In this document: one piece after another, positions 53,887 through 60,851 of the stretch | Numbering within the stretch: the stretch's first letter is position 1 | Layout: each line of letters opens with the position of its first letter | NCBI RefSeq assembly: GCF_035994945.1 | Contig: NZ_CP108677.1 | Location: forward strand, 5,022,001 to 5,086,000 | Reading direction: 5' to 3' | Source of the DNA: Streptomyces sp. NBC_01216 | Lineage (GTDB): Bacteria > Actinomycetota > Actinomycetes > Streptomycetales > Streptomycetaceae | Length of the DNA stretch: 64,000 nucleotides | Made by a program: the position numbers and the translations under genes | The notes under the pieces: model-generated | Database searches by the model: none | Seen by the model: the letters and a program-made list of their open reading frames with translations, nothing else | Told to the model about the DNA's origin: nothing

Positions 53887-54007
53887 TTGCCGATCACTCT
53901 AGAACATGGTTTAATTAGTGGTGTCGGAAGGGGGAGGGCAGCCCCCCGGTCGACGCCCCCGAGGGTCAGCCGGCCCCGGACGTATCTCTCACCAAGAGGA
54001 CCGCGAC
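53887..54007 (+). promoter_or_regulatory. Expression module 5
   Basis: -35 TTGCCG (53887), 17-bp spacer, -10 TTTAAT (53910-53915). Hairpin GGGGG-AGGGCAG-CCCCC (53930-53946; loop with one change), box CTCTCACCAA (53986-53995). The frame from GTG 53921 is in phase with the cargo gene. Confidence 0.72.
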
Positions 54008-54895
54008 ATGCCCCGTAAGCCGAAGATGACCGACGAAGAGCGCCGGGCCTACTCCGCCAAGATGCGCGGTGAACTCGAAGCCGTCATGGATCGTGCGTAC
54101 GGCGCAATGGTCGGCAGCGAAGACTTCTGGGCCGTCGTCATGCGCACGGCCGCGAACCTGACCCACACGGAGCGCGACGATCGCAGCCCCACCAACTGCA
54201 TCGCCATCGCCGCCCAGTGCCCGAACGCCACCCACGTACTCAGCTCCGGAGACTGGCGAAAGGCCGGACGCTTCCCGGTCAAGGGGTCCACCTCCCTCCG
54301 TATCTGGACGCCAATAAAGCGCCGGACCGAGGACACCCAGGAGGCCACAGCCGCCGCCGACGGTGGGCAGCGAGAGGCCAACGGCGAGGCCGTCGAGGGC
54401 CAGGGACGCAAGGTCTCCGGCTTCAAGGCCGGGCCGGTCTTCGACATCAGCCAGACCGACGGCGACGCCTACGAGCCGCCCGCCGCCGCCCCGCTCGCCC
54501 CCGAGGTCATCCGCGATGCCCTGGTGAGCCAGTACCGCGACCAGTACCACGAGGACCCCGAGCAGGCCGGGGGGTTCGACTTCACCCAGGAGGCCCCCGA
54601 CAACGCCGTCCGTATCCTGCTGTACGGCCACGCGTGGCGACGCATCACCGAGGCGGACGCCCCCCTTCCCGGCCAGCACGCCGCCGAAGTCGCCTCAGCC
54701 GCCCACGTCGCCGCGCTCATCCTCGGAATCACCCCGGGCCCCGCCGTCATGCCGCCGCTCGCGGGCATCATCACCCAGGACAAGAAGCCCCCGGTGCACG
54801 AGTCCGCCGTCCGGGCCATCGAGACCGGCCGCGCCATCGCCCGCGCCGTCACGACGGCCGCAGAGCGCCGCCGTGAACTCGCCGTGACGGGTTGA
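54008..54895 (+). CDS. ArdC-like ssDNA-binding protein (antirestriction type)
   Basis: 295 residues. N-terminal ArdC pattern: helices then SPTNCIAIAAQCPNATHVLSSGDWRKAGRFPVKGSTSLRIWTPIK, and VSGFKAGPVFDISQTDGDAY. ArdC proteins coat incoming single-stranded DNA and counter restriction during transfer. The C-terminal half (FTQEAPDNAVRILLYGHAWRRI, EVASAAHVAALILGI) has no HExxH, so the metallopeptidase part of classic ArdC is missing or replaced. ATG at 54008, 12 nt after the box. Confidence 0.78.
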   Translation: MPRKPKMTDEERRAYSAKMRGELEAVMDRAYGAMVGSEDFWAVVMRTAANLTHTERDDRSPTNCIAIAAQCPNATHVLSSGDWRKAGRFPVKGSTSLRIWTPIKRRTEDTQEATAAADGGQREANGEAVEGQGRKVSGFKAGPVFDISQTDGDAYEPPAAAPLAPEVIRDALVSQYRDQYHEDPEQAGGFDFTQEAPDNAVRILLYGHAWRRITEADAPLPGQHAAEVASAAHVAALILGITPGPAVMPPLAGIITQDKKPPVHESAVRAIETGRAIARAVTTAAERRRELAVTG

Positions 54896-55015
54896 CCCAC
54901 ACCTAATAACATGGTTTAATTAATGGTGTCGGAAGGGGGAGGGCAACCCCCCGACCGGCACCCCCGCCGGAGCCAGACGGCCCCGGCGGAACCTCTCACC
55001 AGACAGGGACACGAC
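54892..55015 (+). promoter_or_regulatory. Expression module 6
   Basis: -35 TTGACC (54892), 17-bp spacer, -10 TTTAAT (54915-54920). Hairpin GGGGG-AGGGCAA-CCCCC (54935-54951), second hairpin with CGCCGG/CCGGCG arms, box CTCTCACCAG (54993-55002). The -35 overlaps the ArdC-like stop. The frame from GTG 54926 is in phase with the cargo gene. Confidence 0.75.
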
Positions 55016-55438
55016 ATGCTCACCACCGCACCGAAGCCGACCGTCCAGGACTTCCCCACCGCGACGCTCGTGATCGGTGGCCCCTGGTTCCGGGGCCACC
55101 AGCTCGACACCCGCCCCGCTGTCGTCGTCGGACCTTTCGGCGGGCCGGAGTTCGCCGACGAGGCCACCATGGCGGTCGTCTGGTTCTTCACTCTCGGTGC
55201 CCCGCAGCCGGGCGACAGCGTCCAGGCGATGTTCCCGCATGAGCTGACCCCGCTGGACGACACGTTGACCACGATGCACGGCGACACCTTCCGCGACATC
55301 GCCAGCAACCTGCGCCGGGGACGGTTCGCCTACGACGACGGGAACGCGCTCCGCGCCGCCGTCCGCCAGGCATGGCGCGAGCGGACCGGGCTGGCCGCCG
55401 CCGACCCGGCCGCCCGGCACACGCTCCACCGCAGCTGA
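55016..55438 (+). CDS. Hypothetical element protein
   Basis: 140 residues, unrecognised. LVIGGPWFRGHQLDTRPAVVVGPFGGPEFADEATMAVVWFFTLGAPQPGDSVQAMFPHELTPLDDTLTTMHGDTFRDIASNLRRGRFAYDDGNALRAAVRQAWRERTGL. A beta-rich first half then helices; soluble. ATG at 55016, 13 nt after the box. Confidence 0.65.
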   Translation: MLTTAPKPTVQDFPTATLVIGGPWFRGHQLDTRPAVVVGPFGGPEFADEATMAVVWFFTLGAPQPGDSVQAMFPHELTPLDDTLTTMHGDTFRDIASNLRRGRFAYDDGNALRAAVRQAWRERTGLAAADPAARHTLHRS

Positions 55439-55769
55439 CACCGGGCCCCGCCGGTCCGGGGGAGGGCAACACCTCCGGACCGGCAGGCCCCCAGCACACC
55501 AGCGGACACCCCTTCGGGGCGGCAGGACAGGTCCGGTGCGTTCACCGCCGCCGGCCGACTCCGCCGCAGGCGGCTCCGCCGACCGACGACGGGCACCGGA
55601 CCGCAGCGGACGCGCCCCGCGGGGGCGCGACAGCCCCTGTCGTCGCGCAGGCGCGACGACCCGCGAGCCGATCGTCCCTCACGGCCCGCGCCGGTGGTGC
55701 AGCGCCGCTGCCAACGCACGGTCCGCCCTGCGGCCGGACCACAAACTCTCACCAGAAAAGACCAGTTCA
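55439..55769 (+). promoter_or_regulatory. Long leader with loop-motif hairpin (module 7, no TTTAAT)
   Basis: 331 bp between genes. Hairpin GCCGGTCCGGGGG-(AGGGCAACA)-CCTCCGGACCGGC at 55450-55484 keeps the loop but has a new 13-bp stem. Further GC-rich hairpins follow (for example around 55605-55640). Box CTCTCACCAG at 55746-55755, 14 nt before GTG. No -35/-10 of the module type is seen, so it is probably read from module 6. Confidence 0.65.
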
Positions 55770-57167
55770 GTGACTATCGAGATCACCCACACCCGCCGCG
55801 AAGGAACTCTGATCGAGGGGACCAGCCGGGGCGACGGATCGGCCGAGATCCTGCGACTCCGTGAGTACGGTCGCACCCAGCGCCAGCCCTTCCGCTGGAG
55901 CAGGAACCTTGACTGCTGGTACCTCCCCCACAGCCGCGACCACGCCACCTACACCCCTTCGCTCGAACTCCTCGCGCAGCGACTCCGAGACAAGGGGTTC
56001 GAGGTCACGCTGACCGTCGACAACGCCGACCGCCGGAGCTTCAGCGAGGCCGAGGAGGAGCGGGAGGAGAAGGCCGACGGCCGCGCCGATCGGTTCGGGG
56101 AGTACGCCGCCAACGCCGCCCAGTCCTCCGAGGCCGCGTGGAAGAAGAGCCACGACATATCCGAGCGCTTCGCCTTCGGTCAGCCGATCCTCATCGGTCA
56201 CCACTCCGAGGGCCGCGCCCGCCGCGATCACGCGCGGATGGACGACGCGATGCGCAAGAGCATCAGCGAGAGCGACCGCGCCGCCCACTGGACCGGCCGG
56301 GCGCAGGCCGCCGCGAACTACCAGCATTTCAAGAAGGACCCCGGCCGCACGCTCCGCCGACTCGACAAGCTGCGGGCCGACCTCCGCGCGGTCGAGAAGT
56401 GGCAGCGCGGGGAGTCCGCCAAGGGGTTCTCCCGGAACCCGGCAGACCCGGAGCTGCAAATCGAGCACCAGGAGCTGACCGAGGAAATCGCCCACTGGGA
56501 GAAGGTCATCGAGGACGCCGAAGCCGAAGGCTTCAAGGTCTGGTCGCGGGCCGACTTCAAGCGCGGGGACTTCGTTCTCTACCGAGGTACCTGGTACGAG
56601 GTCCTGCGGGTCAACCCGAAGTCCGTGACCATCCCGCACATCCACAACAGCATCGGAAAGCGCATCGTCCGCGCCACCGGCAACCAGCACGACGACTGGA
56701 CATGGACCGCCCCCTACGACGGCGTATCCGGACGTAAGAGCGCCGACGAGATGCAGCAGCCGCCCCAGACCCCGGCCACCGAACCGCAGGTACCAGCCGA
56801 GCAGTCCCCGGCGGTCGAGGAACCGGTACCGGCCGGGGAGCCGACCACCGCAGCGGCCTCCGCCGCAGGTGCGAGCTGGCTGGACGGCATGGCGCTGGTG
56901 CTGATCGCCTCGAAGAACTCCCCGCGCCGTCGCAAGCGCGCCTTGTGGGCGATGACCCGCCGCGAAGCGCAGGCAGTGTGCGGCGACCCCCGCACCTCCG
57001 GCCGCTCCTACATGCTCACCTGGACCGACCGGCCGGGCACCGAGGGCGCTGACTGGGAATGGGTGGCGGACAACAGCAGCCACGCCCCGATGCTCGCCGA
57101 GCTGGGCATCACCCCGCGCCGTGAGTGGACCGCCACCCCGCAGGCCACGGACGCCGAGGCCGCGTAA
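55770..57167 (+). CDS. DUF3560-domain protein
   Basis: 465 residues. The DUF3560 stretch is clear: ADGRADRFGEYAANAAQSSEAAWKKSHDISERFAFGQPILIGHHSEGRARRDHARMDDAMRKS, at about 105-170. It follows an N-terminal domain ITHTRREGTLIEGTSRGDGSAEILR...FRWSRNLDCWYLP. The C-terminal part has a linker rich in Pro/Glu and a last WTDRPGTEGADWEWV domain. Common in actinobacterial mobile elements; function unknown. GTG at 55770 set by the start box. Confidence 0.82.
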   Translation: MTIEITHTRREGTLIEGTSRGDGSAEILRLREYGRTQRQPFRWSRNLDCWYLPHSRDHATYTPSLELLAQRLRDKGFEVTLTVDNADRRSFSEAEEEREEKADGRADRFGEYAANAAQSSEAAWKKSHDISERFAFGQPILIGHHSEGRARRDHARMDDAMRKSISESDRAAHWTGRAQAAANYQHFKKDPGRTLRRLDKLRADLRAVEKWQRGESAKGFSRNPADPELQIEHQELTEEIAHWEKVIEDAEAEGFKVWSRADFKRGDFVLYRGTWYEVLRVNPKSVTIPHIHNSIGKRIVRATGNQHDDWTWTAPYDGVSGRKSADEMQQPPQTPATEPQVPAEQSPAVEEPVPAGEPTTAAASAAGASWLDGMALVLIASKNSPRRRKRALWAMTRREAQAVCGDPRTSGRSYMLTWTDRPGTEGADWEWVADNSSHAPMLAELGITPRREWTATPQATDAEAA

Positions 57168-57178
57168 CCGCGCCCCCG

Positions 57179-57239
57179 CCCGCCCCGGCGGCCGAGCACG
57201 CCAGGGCGGGCCCCTCTCTCACCAGAACAGGGCCCCACC
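57179..57239 (+). promoter_or_regulatory. Leader hairpin and start box (module 8, partial)
   Basis: A GC-rich hairpin with arms CCCGCCC-CGGCG / CGCC-GGGCGGG is followed by CTCTCACCAG (57216-57225), 14 nt before the ATG. Neither the promoter nor the GGGCAAC loop is present. Confidence 0.6.
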
Positions 57240-57890
57240 ATGACCACGCAACTCCTCGAACGACCCGCAACCATCACCGTCCCCGACACCGAAGCGGGCA
57301 GGCTGACCGTCCCCGCGACCGGCGGCAGCACCACCCTCCCGACGTACCGCGTCGGCACCCCCGACATCCAGTGCCGATACCCCGTGATCGTCGGCGAAGA
57401 CCAGGTCATCGGCCGCGCCTACCGGTGGCACCGGGATTGGCTCGTCCTCACCACCGCAGGCGAACGCAACCTTCGCCGCCCTCCCAAGGGAACCCCCGGC
57501 ACCGACATGGCCGCCGCTCATCTTGCCGAGGAGTACGCCGCCGGTCGGATCGGCGCGGTCCCCCTGGAACAGGTCCTCGCCGAGGCCCCCACACCGCTGG
57601 TCGGGCCGGTGCCCCTCCTGCACCCGCGGATGCCGGTCAACGACCGCAACACCGAGGGCGCCGAGATCGCGTTCGCGGGACTCGCGGCCCACCACTGGCG
57701 GGCTGTCCTCACCGGGTTCCCTGGCAGCGATAACCACTGGTTCCTCAGCTGTGAATTGTGCGACTGGCAGGGGCCGAAGTTCTGGAGCCACTTGCGCGGG
57801 CGCAACGGAGAGCCGCCGAGCGCGCGCCGTCACAGGGGCGGGTGCATCGGGGAGGACAAGGTCCGCCAGTTGATCCCCGCCTACCACTAG
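57240..57890 (+). CDS. Hypothetical element protein with C-terminal Cys/His cluster
   Basis: 216 residues. Middle: VGTPDIQCRYPVIVGEDQVIGRAYRWHRDWLVLTTAGERNLRR. C-terminal WFLSCELCDWQGPKFWSHLRG...RRHRGGC could bind zinc (Cys-x2-Cys ... His ... Cys). No family recognised. ATG at 57240. Followed by four more genes with short gaps, probably one unit. Confidence 0.65.
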   Translation: MTTQLLERPATITVPDTEAGRLTVPATGGSTTLPTYRVGTPDIQCRYPVIVGEDQVIGRAYRWHRDWLVLTTAGERNLRRPPKGTPGTDMAAAHLAEEYAAGRIGAVPLEQVLAEAPTPLVGPVPLLHPRMPVNDRNTEGAEIAFAGLAAHHWRAVLTGFPGSDNHWFLSCELCDWQGPKFWSHLRGRNGEPPSARRHRGGCIGEDKVRQLIPAYH

Positions 57891-57951
57891 CAGCCCGACC
57901 GGGGGCGGCGGCAGCACGCCGCCGCCCCTGCCCTGCCCGAAGGACAGCACC

Positions 57952-58380
57952 GTGCCGACCCGCCACACCCCCGAAAGCATCGTCATCGCGGACACCCCCG
58001 CCACGATCCTGGAATGGGCCGCCCGCCACATCGAACACGTCGGCATCCACCAGGGCCCGCGCCTCTTCGACGGTCCCGGCCGCACCGCCACGTTGCCGTG
58101 CTGGCCGCGAGGCGCCCTCCAAGTCGCCGCCGGCCACGGGCGGGGAGCCGCCGGCCGGACGTACGACTGGGACCGCATCGACCGCGCCCGCGACCAGGCG
58201 TTCGCCCTCCTCGCGGAAACCCTCACCGGTCACCCCGTCAGCGCCGAGGACCCCGCCGCCACCAAGGTCCTGCACCGCGAGGCCATCGACCGGTGGAGCG
58301 CCGAGCCCGGCCGTACCGCCGCCGACGCCGCCCACGCATTCCGCACCGCCGCCGCCCGCGCCGAACACGCCCTGTTCTGA
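57952..58380 (+). CDS. DUF6197-like protein, paralogue 2
   Basis: 142 residues; IVIADTPATILEWAARHIEHVGIHQGPRLFDGPGRTATLPC...DQAFALLAETLTGHPVSAEDPAATKVLHREAIDRW. Matches the gene at 47113 in the AADHIERVGLYQG-type segment and the DALxxL-GHPVS segment. GTG start at 57952 after GAAGGACAGCACC. Function unknown. Confidence 0.75.
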   Translation: MPTRHTPESIVIADTPATILEWAARHIEHVGIHQGPRLFDGPGRTATLPCWPRGALQVAAGHGRGAAGRTYDWDRIDRARDQAFALLAETLTGHPVSAEDPAATKVLHREAIDRWSAEPGRTAADAAHAFRTAAARAEHALF

Positions 58381-58423
58381 CCCCGACGCCCGCCAGCATC
58401 CCGAGTCATCAAAGGCCAGCACG

Positions 58424-58822
58424 ATGGACGAGACGACACAAGACCGCAGCACCACCAGGACGCCGAGCCGCCGAGGAGCCGCCACCCCCAGCCGGGACGG
58501 CGTCCACCGACTCAGCGTTCCCCTCCACCCGCGGCTCAGCGCGACCGAGCTGATCCGCGTACTCCTCGCGGCCCCCGGGGAAACCGACCTCTCCACCCTC
58601 GACCCCGTACAGGTCCGGTCGCTCATCGCCGACGTGCTCACCCAGCACGGCTACGGCGTGCTCGACCGATCGCCGTACTACCCGGAGCTCGACCGCCACC
58701 AGGACGCCCGCCGGGCCGTGCGCCGCGCGTACGGGCCCCGGTTCCTCGACGCCCCCGACGAACAGGCCGTGCTCGCGGACCCGCTCCGCGAAGTGCTCGC
58801 CGCCGGAAGCAGGCCGTCGTGA
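58424..58822 (+). CDS. Hypothetical element protein
   Basis: 132 residues: a polar N terminus (MDETTQDRSTTRTPSRRGAATPSRDG) then VHRLSVPLHPRLSATELIRVLLAAPGETDLSTLDPVQVRSLIADVLTQHGYGVLDRS and a helical C terminus. Unrecognised. Its stop overlaps the next start (GTGA), so the two are translationally coupled. Confidence 0.65.
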   Translation: MDETTQDRSTTRTPSRRGAATPSRDGVHRLSVPLHPRLSATELIRVLLAAPGETDLSTLDPVQVRSLIADVLTQHGYGVLDRSPYYPELDRHQDARRAVRRAYGPRFLDAPDEQAVLADPLREVLAAGSRPS

Positions 58823-59427
58823 CCGACACCGTCGCCGAGCCGACCGGAGCACGGGCACGGCAGACGCACTACTGGCGAGTGCGCAACGCGCGGACACGCC
58901 ACCGCCCCGAGAAAGCCGGGCGGGCGTGGCACATCCAGCCCGGACACCCCGGCGGCGCCTACTGCGACCTCGGCCACGAACTGGACCCGCCCGCACACCA
59001 CACCCCGACCCTGCTCTCCCGCAGCCGGCCGACCGGCCGCCGGAGGGACGAGCAGGAGTTCCGCGGCGGCTGTCTCGCGTGTGAATGGGAAGGCCCCGTT
59101 CACTGCGGCGACGGGTTCGGGGACGGCGACAACGAAGCGGTGGAGGACGCGCACGACCATGCGTTCCCCGGCTGGAGGACGCTGCCGCCGATCACCACGG
59201 TCGAGGATCGATGGGCCGCTCTGCAGAGCCGGAGCCGCTGGGCTCAGCTCACCTCCCAGTACCCGGCGGGATGGGTGGATCAGGGCGCCCCCGTCGTGGC
59301 CTGGCGTCGGTACCGCCGCAAAGCCCACCTGCCGCCGCACGCCGGACGCCCCCGCTACGAACTCCTCGTCGCCCGGCCACCCACCGGCCGGGGCCGACGC
59401 CCCACAGATCAGGGCGCCCTCTTCTGA
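58819..59427 (+). CDS. Element protein resembling DUF6349
   Basis: 202 residues. AWHIQPGHPGGAYCDLGHELDPPAHH, then GGCLACEWEGPVH (Cys-x2-Cys with nearby His, likely zinc), EAVEDAHDHAFPGWR and VDQGAPVVAWRRYRRKAHLPPHAG. The pattern recalls the family named DUF6349; I am moderately sure. GTG at 58819 overlaps the preceding stop by 4 nt. Confidence 0.65.
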   Translation: MTDTVAEPTGARARQTHYWRVRNARTRHRPEKAGRAWHIQPGHPGGAYCDLGHELDPPAHHTPTLLSRSRPTGRRRDEQEFRGGCLACEWEGPVHCGDGFGDGDNEAVEDAHDHAFPGWRTLPPITTVEDRWAALQSRSRWAQLTSQYPAGWVDQGAPVVAWRRYRRKAHLPPHAGRPRYELLVARPPTGRGRRPTDQGALF

Positions 59428-59477
59428 CGACCGCCGTCCTCTGGATCAGAGCCCCGCCCCGCGCGACGCAAAGGTGG

Positions 59478-59626
59478 TTTAATTACTCCGCCGTCAGCGG
59501 AGCGGGCAACCTCCGACCGGCCGCGCGTCCCACAGGACGCCGCTCACCCCAGACGACAGATGACGGCCAGCGCACAAGGGCAACAAGGCGCTGGCCGTCG
59601 GTGTCTCTCACCAGAAAGACCACACC
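59478..59626 (+). promoter_or_regulatory. Expression module 9 (two loop-motif hairpins)
   Basis: -10-like TTTAAT (59478-59483) without a recognisable -35. Hairpin CGGAG-CGGGCAAC-CTCCG (59498-59515) and a second, GACGGCCAGCGC / GCGCTGGCCGTC (59562-59599, 12 perfect pairs), whose 14-nt loop again contains AGGGCAACA. Box CTCTCACCAG (59605-59614), 12 nt before the ATG. Confidence 0.7.
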
Positions 59627-59905
59627 ATGCTATGTGACCGACACCCCGACTGTCCCCAGCCCGGCGACATCGCCCAGCTCACCAGGGGTAACAGCATCGG
59701 CGCCGACGCCAGCGACTCCTTCGTCATCGTCGAGGACTTCCCCCCGACCGGCCGGCACCTCGTGCTCAACCTCCCTGTCGACCACCCCGGCCGCGCCGAC
59801 TGGGCCGCCGCCGTCCCCCTGGCCGACATAGCCACCCTCACCCGGCTCGAACCGGCGGGCAGCCGTACGTGGACGCCGGCCCCGGACCCGGACGACATCG
59901 AGTGA
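59627..59905 (+). CDS. Small element protein
   Basis: 92 residues: MLCDRHPDCPQPGDIAQLTRGNSIGADASDSFVIVEDFPPTGRHLVLNLPVDHPGRADWAAAVPLADIATL. An N-terminal Cys-His-Cys, then a mostly beta body. Unrecognised. ATG at 59627. Two more genes follow closely. Confidence 0.65.
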   Translation: MLCDRHPDCPQPGDIAQLTRGNSIGADASDSFVIVEDFPPTGRHLVLNLPVDHPGRADWAAAVPLADIATLTRLEPAGSRTWTPAPDPDDIE

Positions 59906-59949
59906 CCGCGCCGAGCGGGCACGACCCCGACCAAGAACAGGAGACGACC

Positions 59950-60603
59950 GTGTCCCCCAAGACCGGACGCACGCTCTACTCACGCGCGGACCTGCGCAGG
60001 GTCCACGGCATCAGCGAGCCGACGCTTCAGAACCTCTGGACCGACCGGGAGAACAACGGGCACCCGCCCGTCGCGGACACCATCGACGGCGTCATGCACT
60101 GGGACGGCGACGTATGGGCGACGTGGCACCACGAGCTTCAACGGCGGCGCGCTGCCGCCAGCACCACCAACCCACCGAAGCTCGATGGCGACCCGGAGGA
60201 GATGGTCGGCCCCGCCGAAGCCGCGAAGGTCTGCGGGTTCGCCGACTCCACCACCGTCTCCCACTACGTCAAGAACCCGCCCGAGGGGTGGCCGGCACCG
60301 GACGACTGGGACGAGCTTCCGACCCGGCGGCGTCCGAAGTGGAAGCGCTGGCGGCTGTGGCAGTACCTCGCGGACCGCAAGGGCCGCGGGCACGCCGGCG
60401 GACGGCCCACCGGCCGCCGCGGACTGGCCTACCCGTACCAAGGAGACGAGCGGCTGGCCCTCGCCCGGCAGGCCATCGCGGCGAACCCCGGGGCGAAGAA
60501 TGCCGAACTGATCCCCGCACTCCAGGGCCAGACGGAGAAGACCTACTCCCGCCCGACCTGGAACCTGATCCTCAAGTCCGCCCGCGAGCACCCCGAGGAG
60601 TGA
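59950..60603 (+). CDS. DNA-binding protein with two HTH-like modules
   Basis: 217 residues. First module RTLYSRADLRRVHGISEPTLQNLWTDRENNGHPPVADTIDGVMHWDGDVWATWHH and second EEMVGPAEAAKVCGFADSTTVSHYVKNPPEGWPAPDDWDELPTRRRPKWKRWRLWQYLADR are both shaped like AlpA/excisionase winged helices. A C-terminal GGRPTGRRG and LARQAIAANPGAKNAELIPALQG helix follow. Candidate excisionase or transcription factor of the element. GTG at 59950 after AGGAGACGACC. Confidence 0.7.
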   Translation: MSPKTGRTLYSRADLRRVHGISEPTLQNLWTDRENNGHPPVADTIDGVMHWDGDVWATWHHELQRRRAAASTTNPPKLDGDPEEMVGPAEAAKVCGFADSTTVSHYVKNPPEGWPAPDDWDELPTRRRPKWKRWRLWQYLADRKGRGHAGGRPTGRRGLAYPYQGDERLALARQAIAANPGAKNAELIPALQGQTEKTYSRPTWNLILKSAREHPEE

Positions 60604-60606
60604 CCC

Positions 60607-60783
60607 GTGCCCGACACTCGCTGTCCGCGCTGCGGCGGCCCGCTCGGTGAACGGCCCGCACGTTCCCGGCTGACCCTCGACCGCGAGGTCTTCATCTGCA
60701 CCTTGTGCGGTACGGACGAAGCCGTACGCGAAGCCCACGGTCAGGCGCCGGTGCCATTCGGCGAGTGGCCCCTGAACACGTAG
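60607..60783 (+). CDS. Small zinc-ribbon protein
   Basis: 58 residues: PDTRCPRCGGPLGERPARS, then EVFICTLCGTDEAVREA. Two Cys-x2-Cys knuckles make a zinc ribbon, ending PVPFGEWPLNT. GTG start 3 bp after the previous stop. Very small proteins of this type are common in actinobacterial phages and elements. Last gene before the terminator. Confidence 0.75.
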   Translation: MPDTRCPRCGGPLGERPARSRLTLDREVFICTLCGTDEAVREAHGQAPVPFGEWPLNT

Positions 60784-60810
60784 CCGTCGGCCGAGCCACA
60801 CGGCCAGCAT

Positions 60811-60851
60811 GACGAAGGTCCCCGCTCCGACCCGGAGCGGGGACCTTCGTC
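60811..60851 (+). terminator. Terminator of the element's rightward gene run
   Basis: 19-bp perfect stem GACGAAGGTCCCCGCTCCG with its complement and loop ACC, 27 bp after the zinc-ribbon gene. It is the first strong terminator after 46.2 kb. Confidence 0.9.

Larger units (their letters stand above)
42040..60851 (+). mobile_element. Integrated genetic element (left end at the CAT tRNA; right end unresolved)
   Basis: Begins with a tyrosine integrase just behind a tRNA gene, then a divergent HTH regulator and a long run of accessory genes typical of actinobacterial plasmids, ICEs and phages (ParB-like, ArdC-like, DUF2786, DUF3560, DUF6197). No FtsK/TraB, relaxase, Rep, terminase or virion gene is visible. 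I did not find a second copy of the tRNA 3' end, so attR is probably beyond the window. The right limit given is the last terminator of the gene run. Confidence 0.75.

Noticed and set aside
46200..59620. Reading the repeated leaders as a CRISPR array or integron attC cassettes
   Set aside because: Repeat spacing is 0.7-4 kb with whole genes between, there are no cas genes, and the integrase lacks integron-type context. A shared expression module fits better.
60781..60800. A short match to the tRNA 3' half (CCGTCGGCCG) near the end of the gene run, possible attR
   Set aside because: Only 10 bp match, without the T-arm or acceptor sequence. An 11-bp match near 61231 is equally short; both are expected by chance in such DNA.
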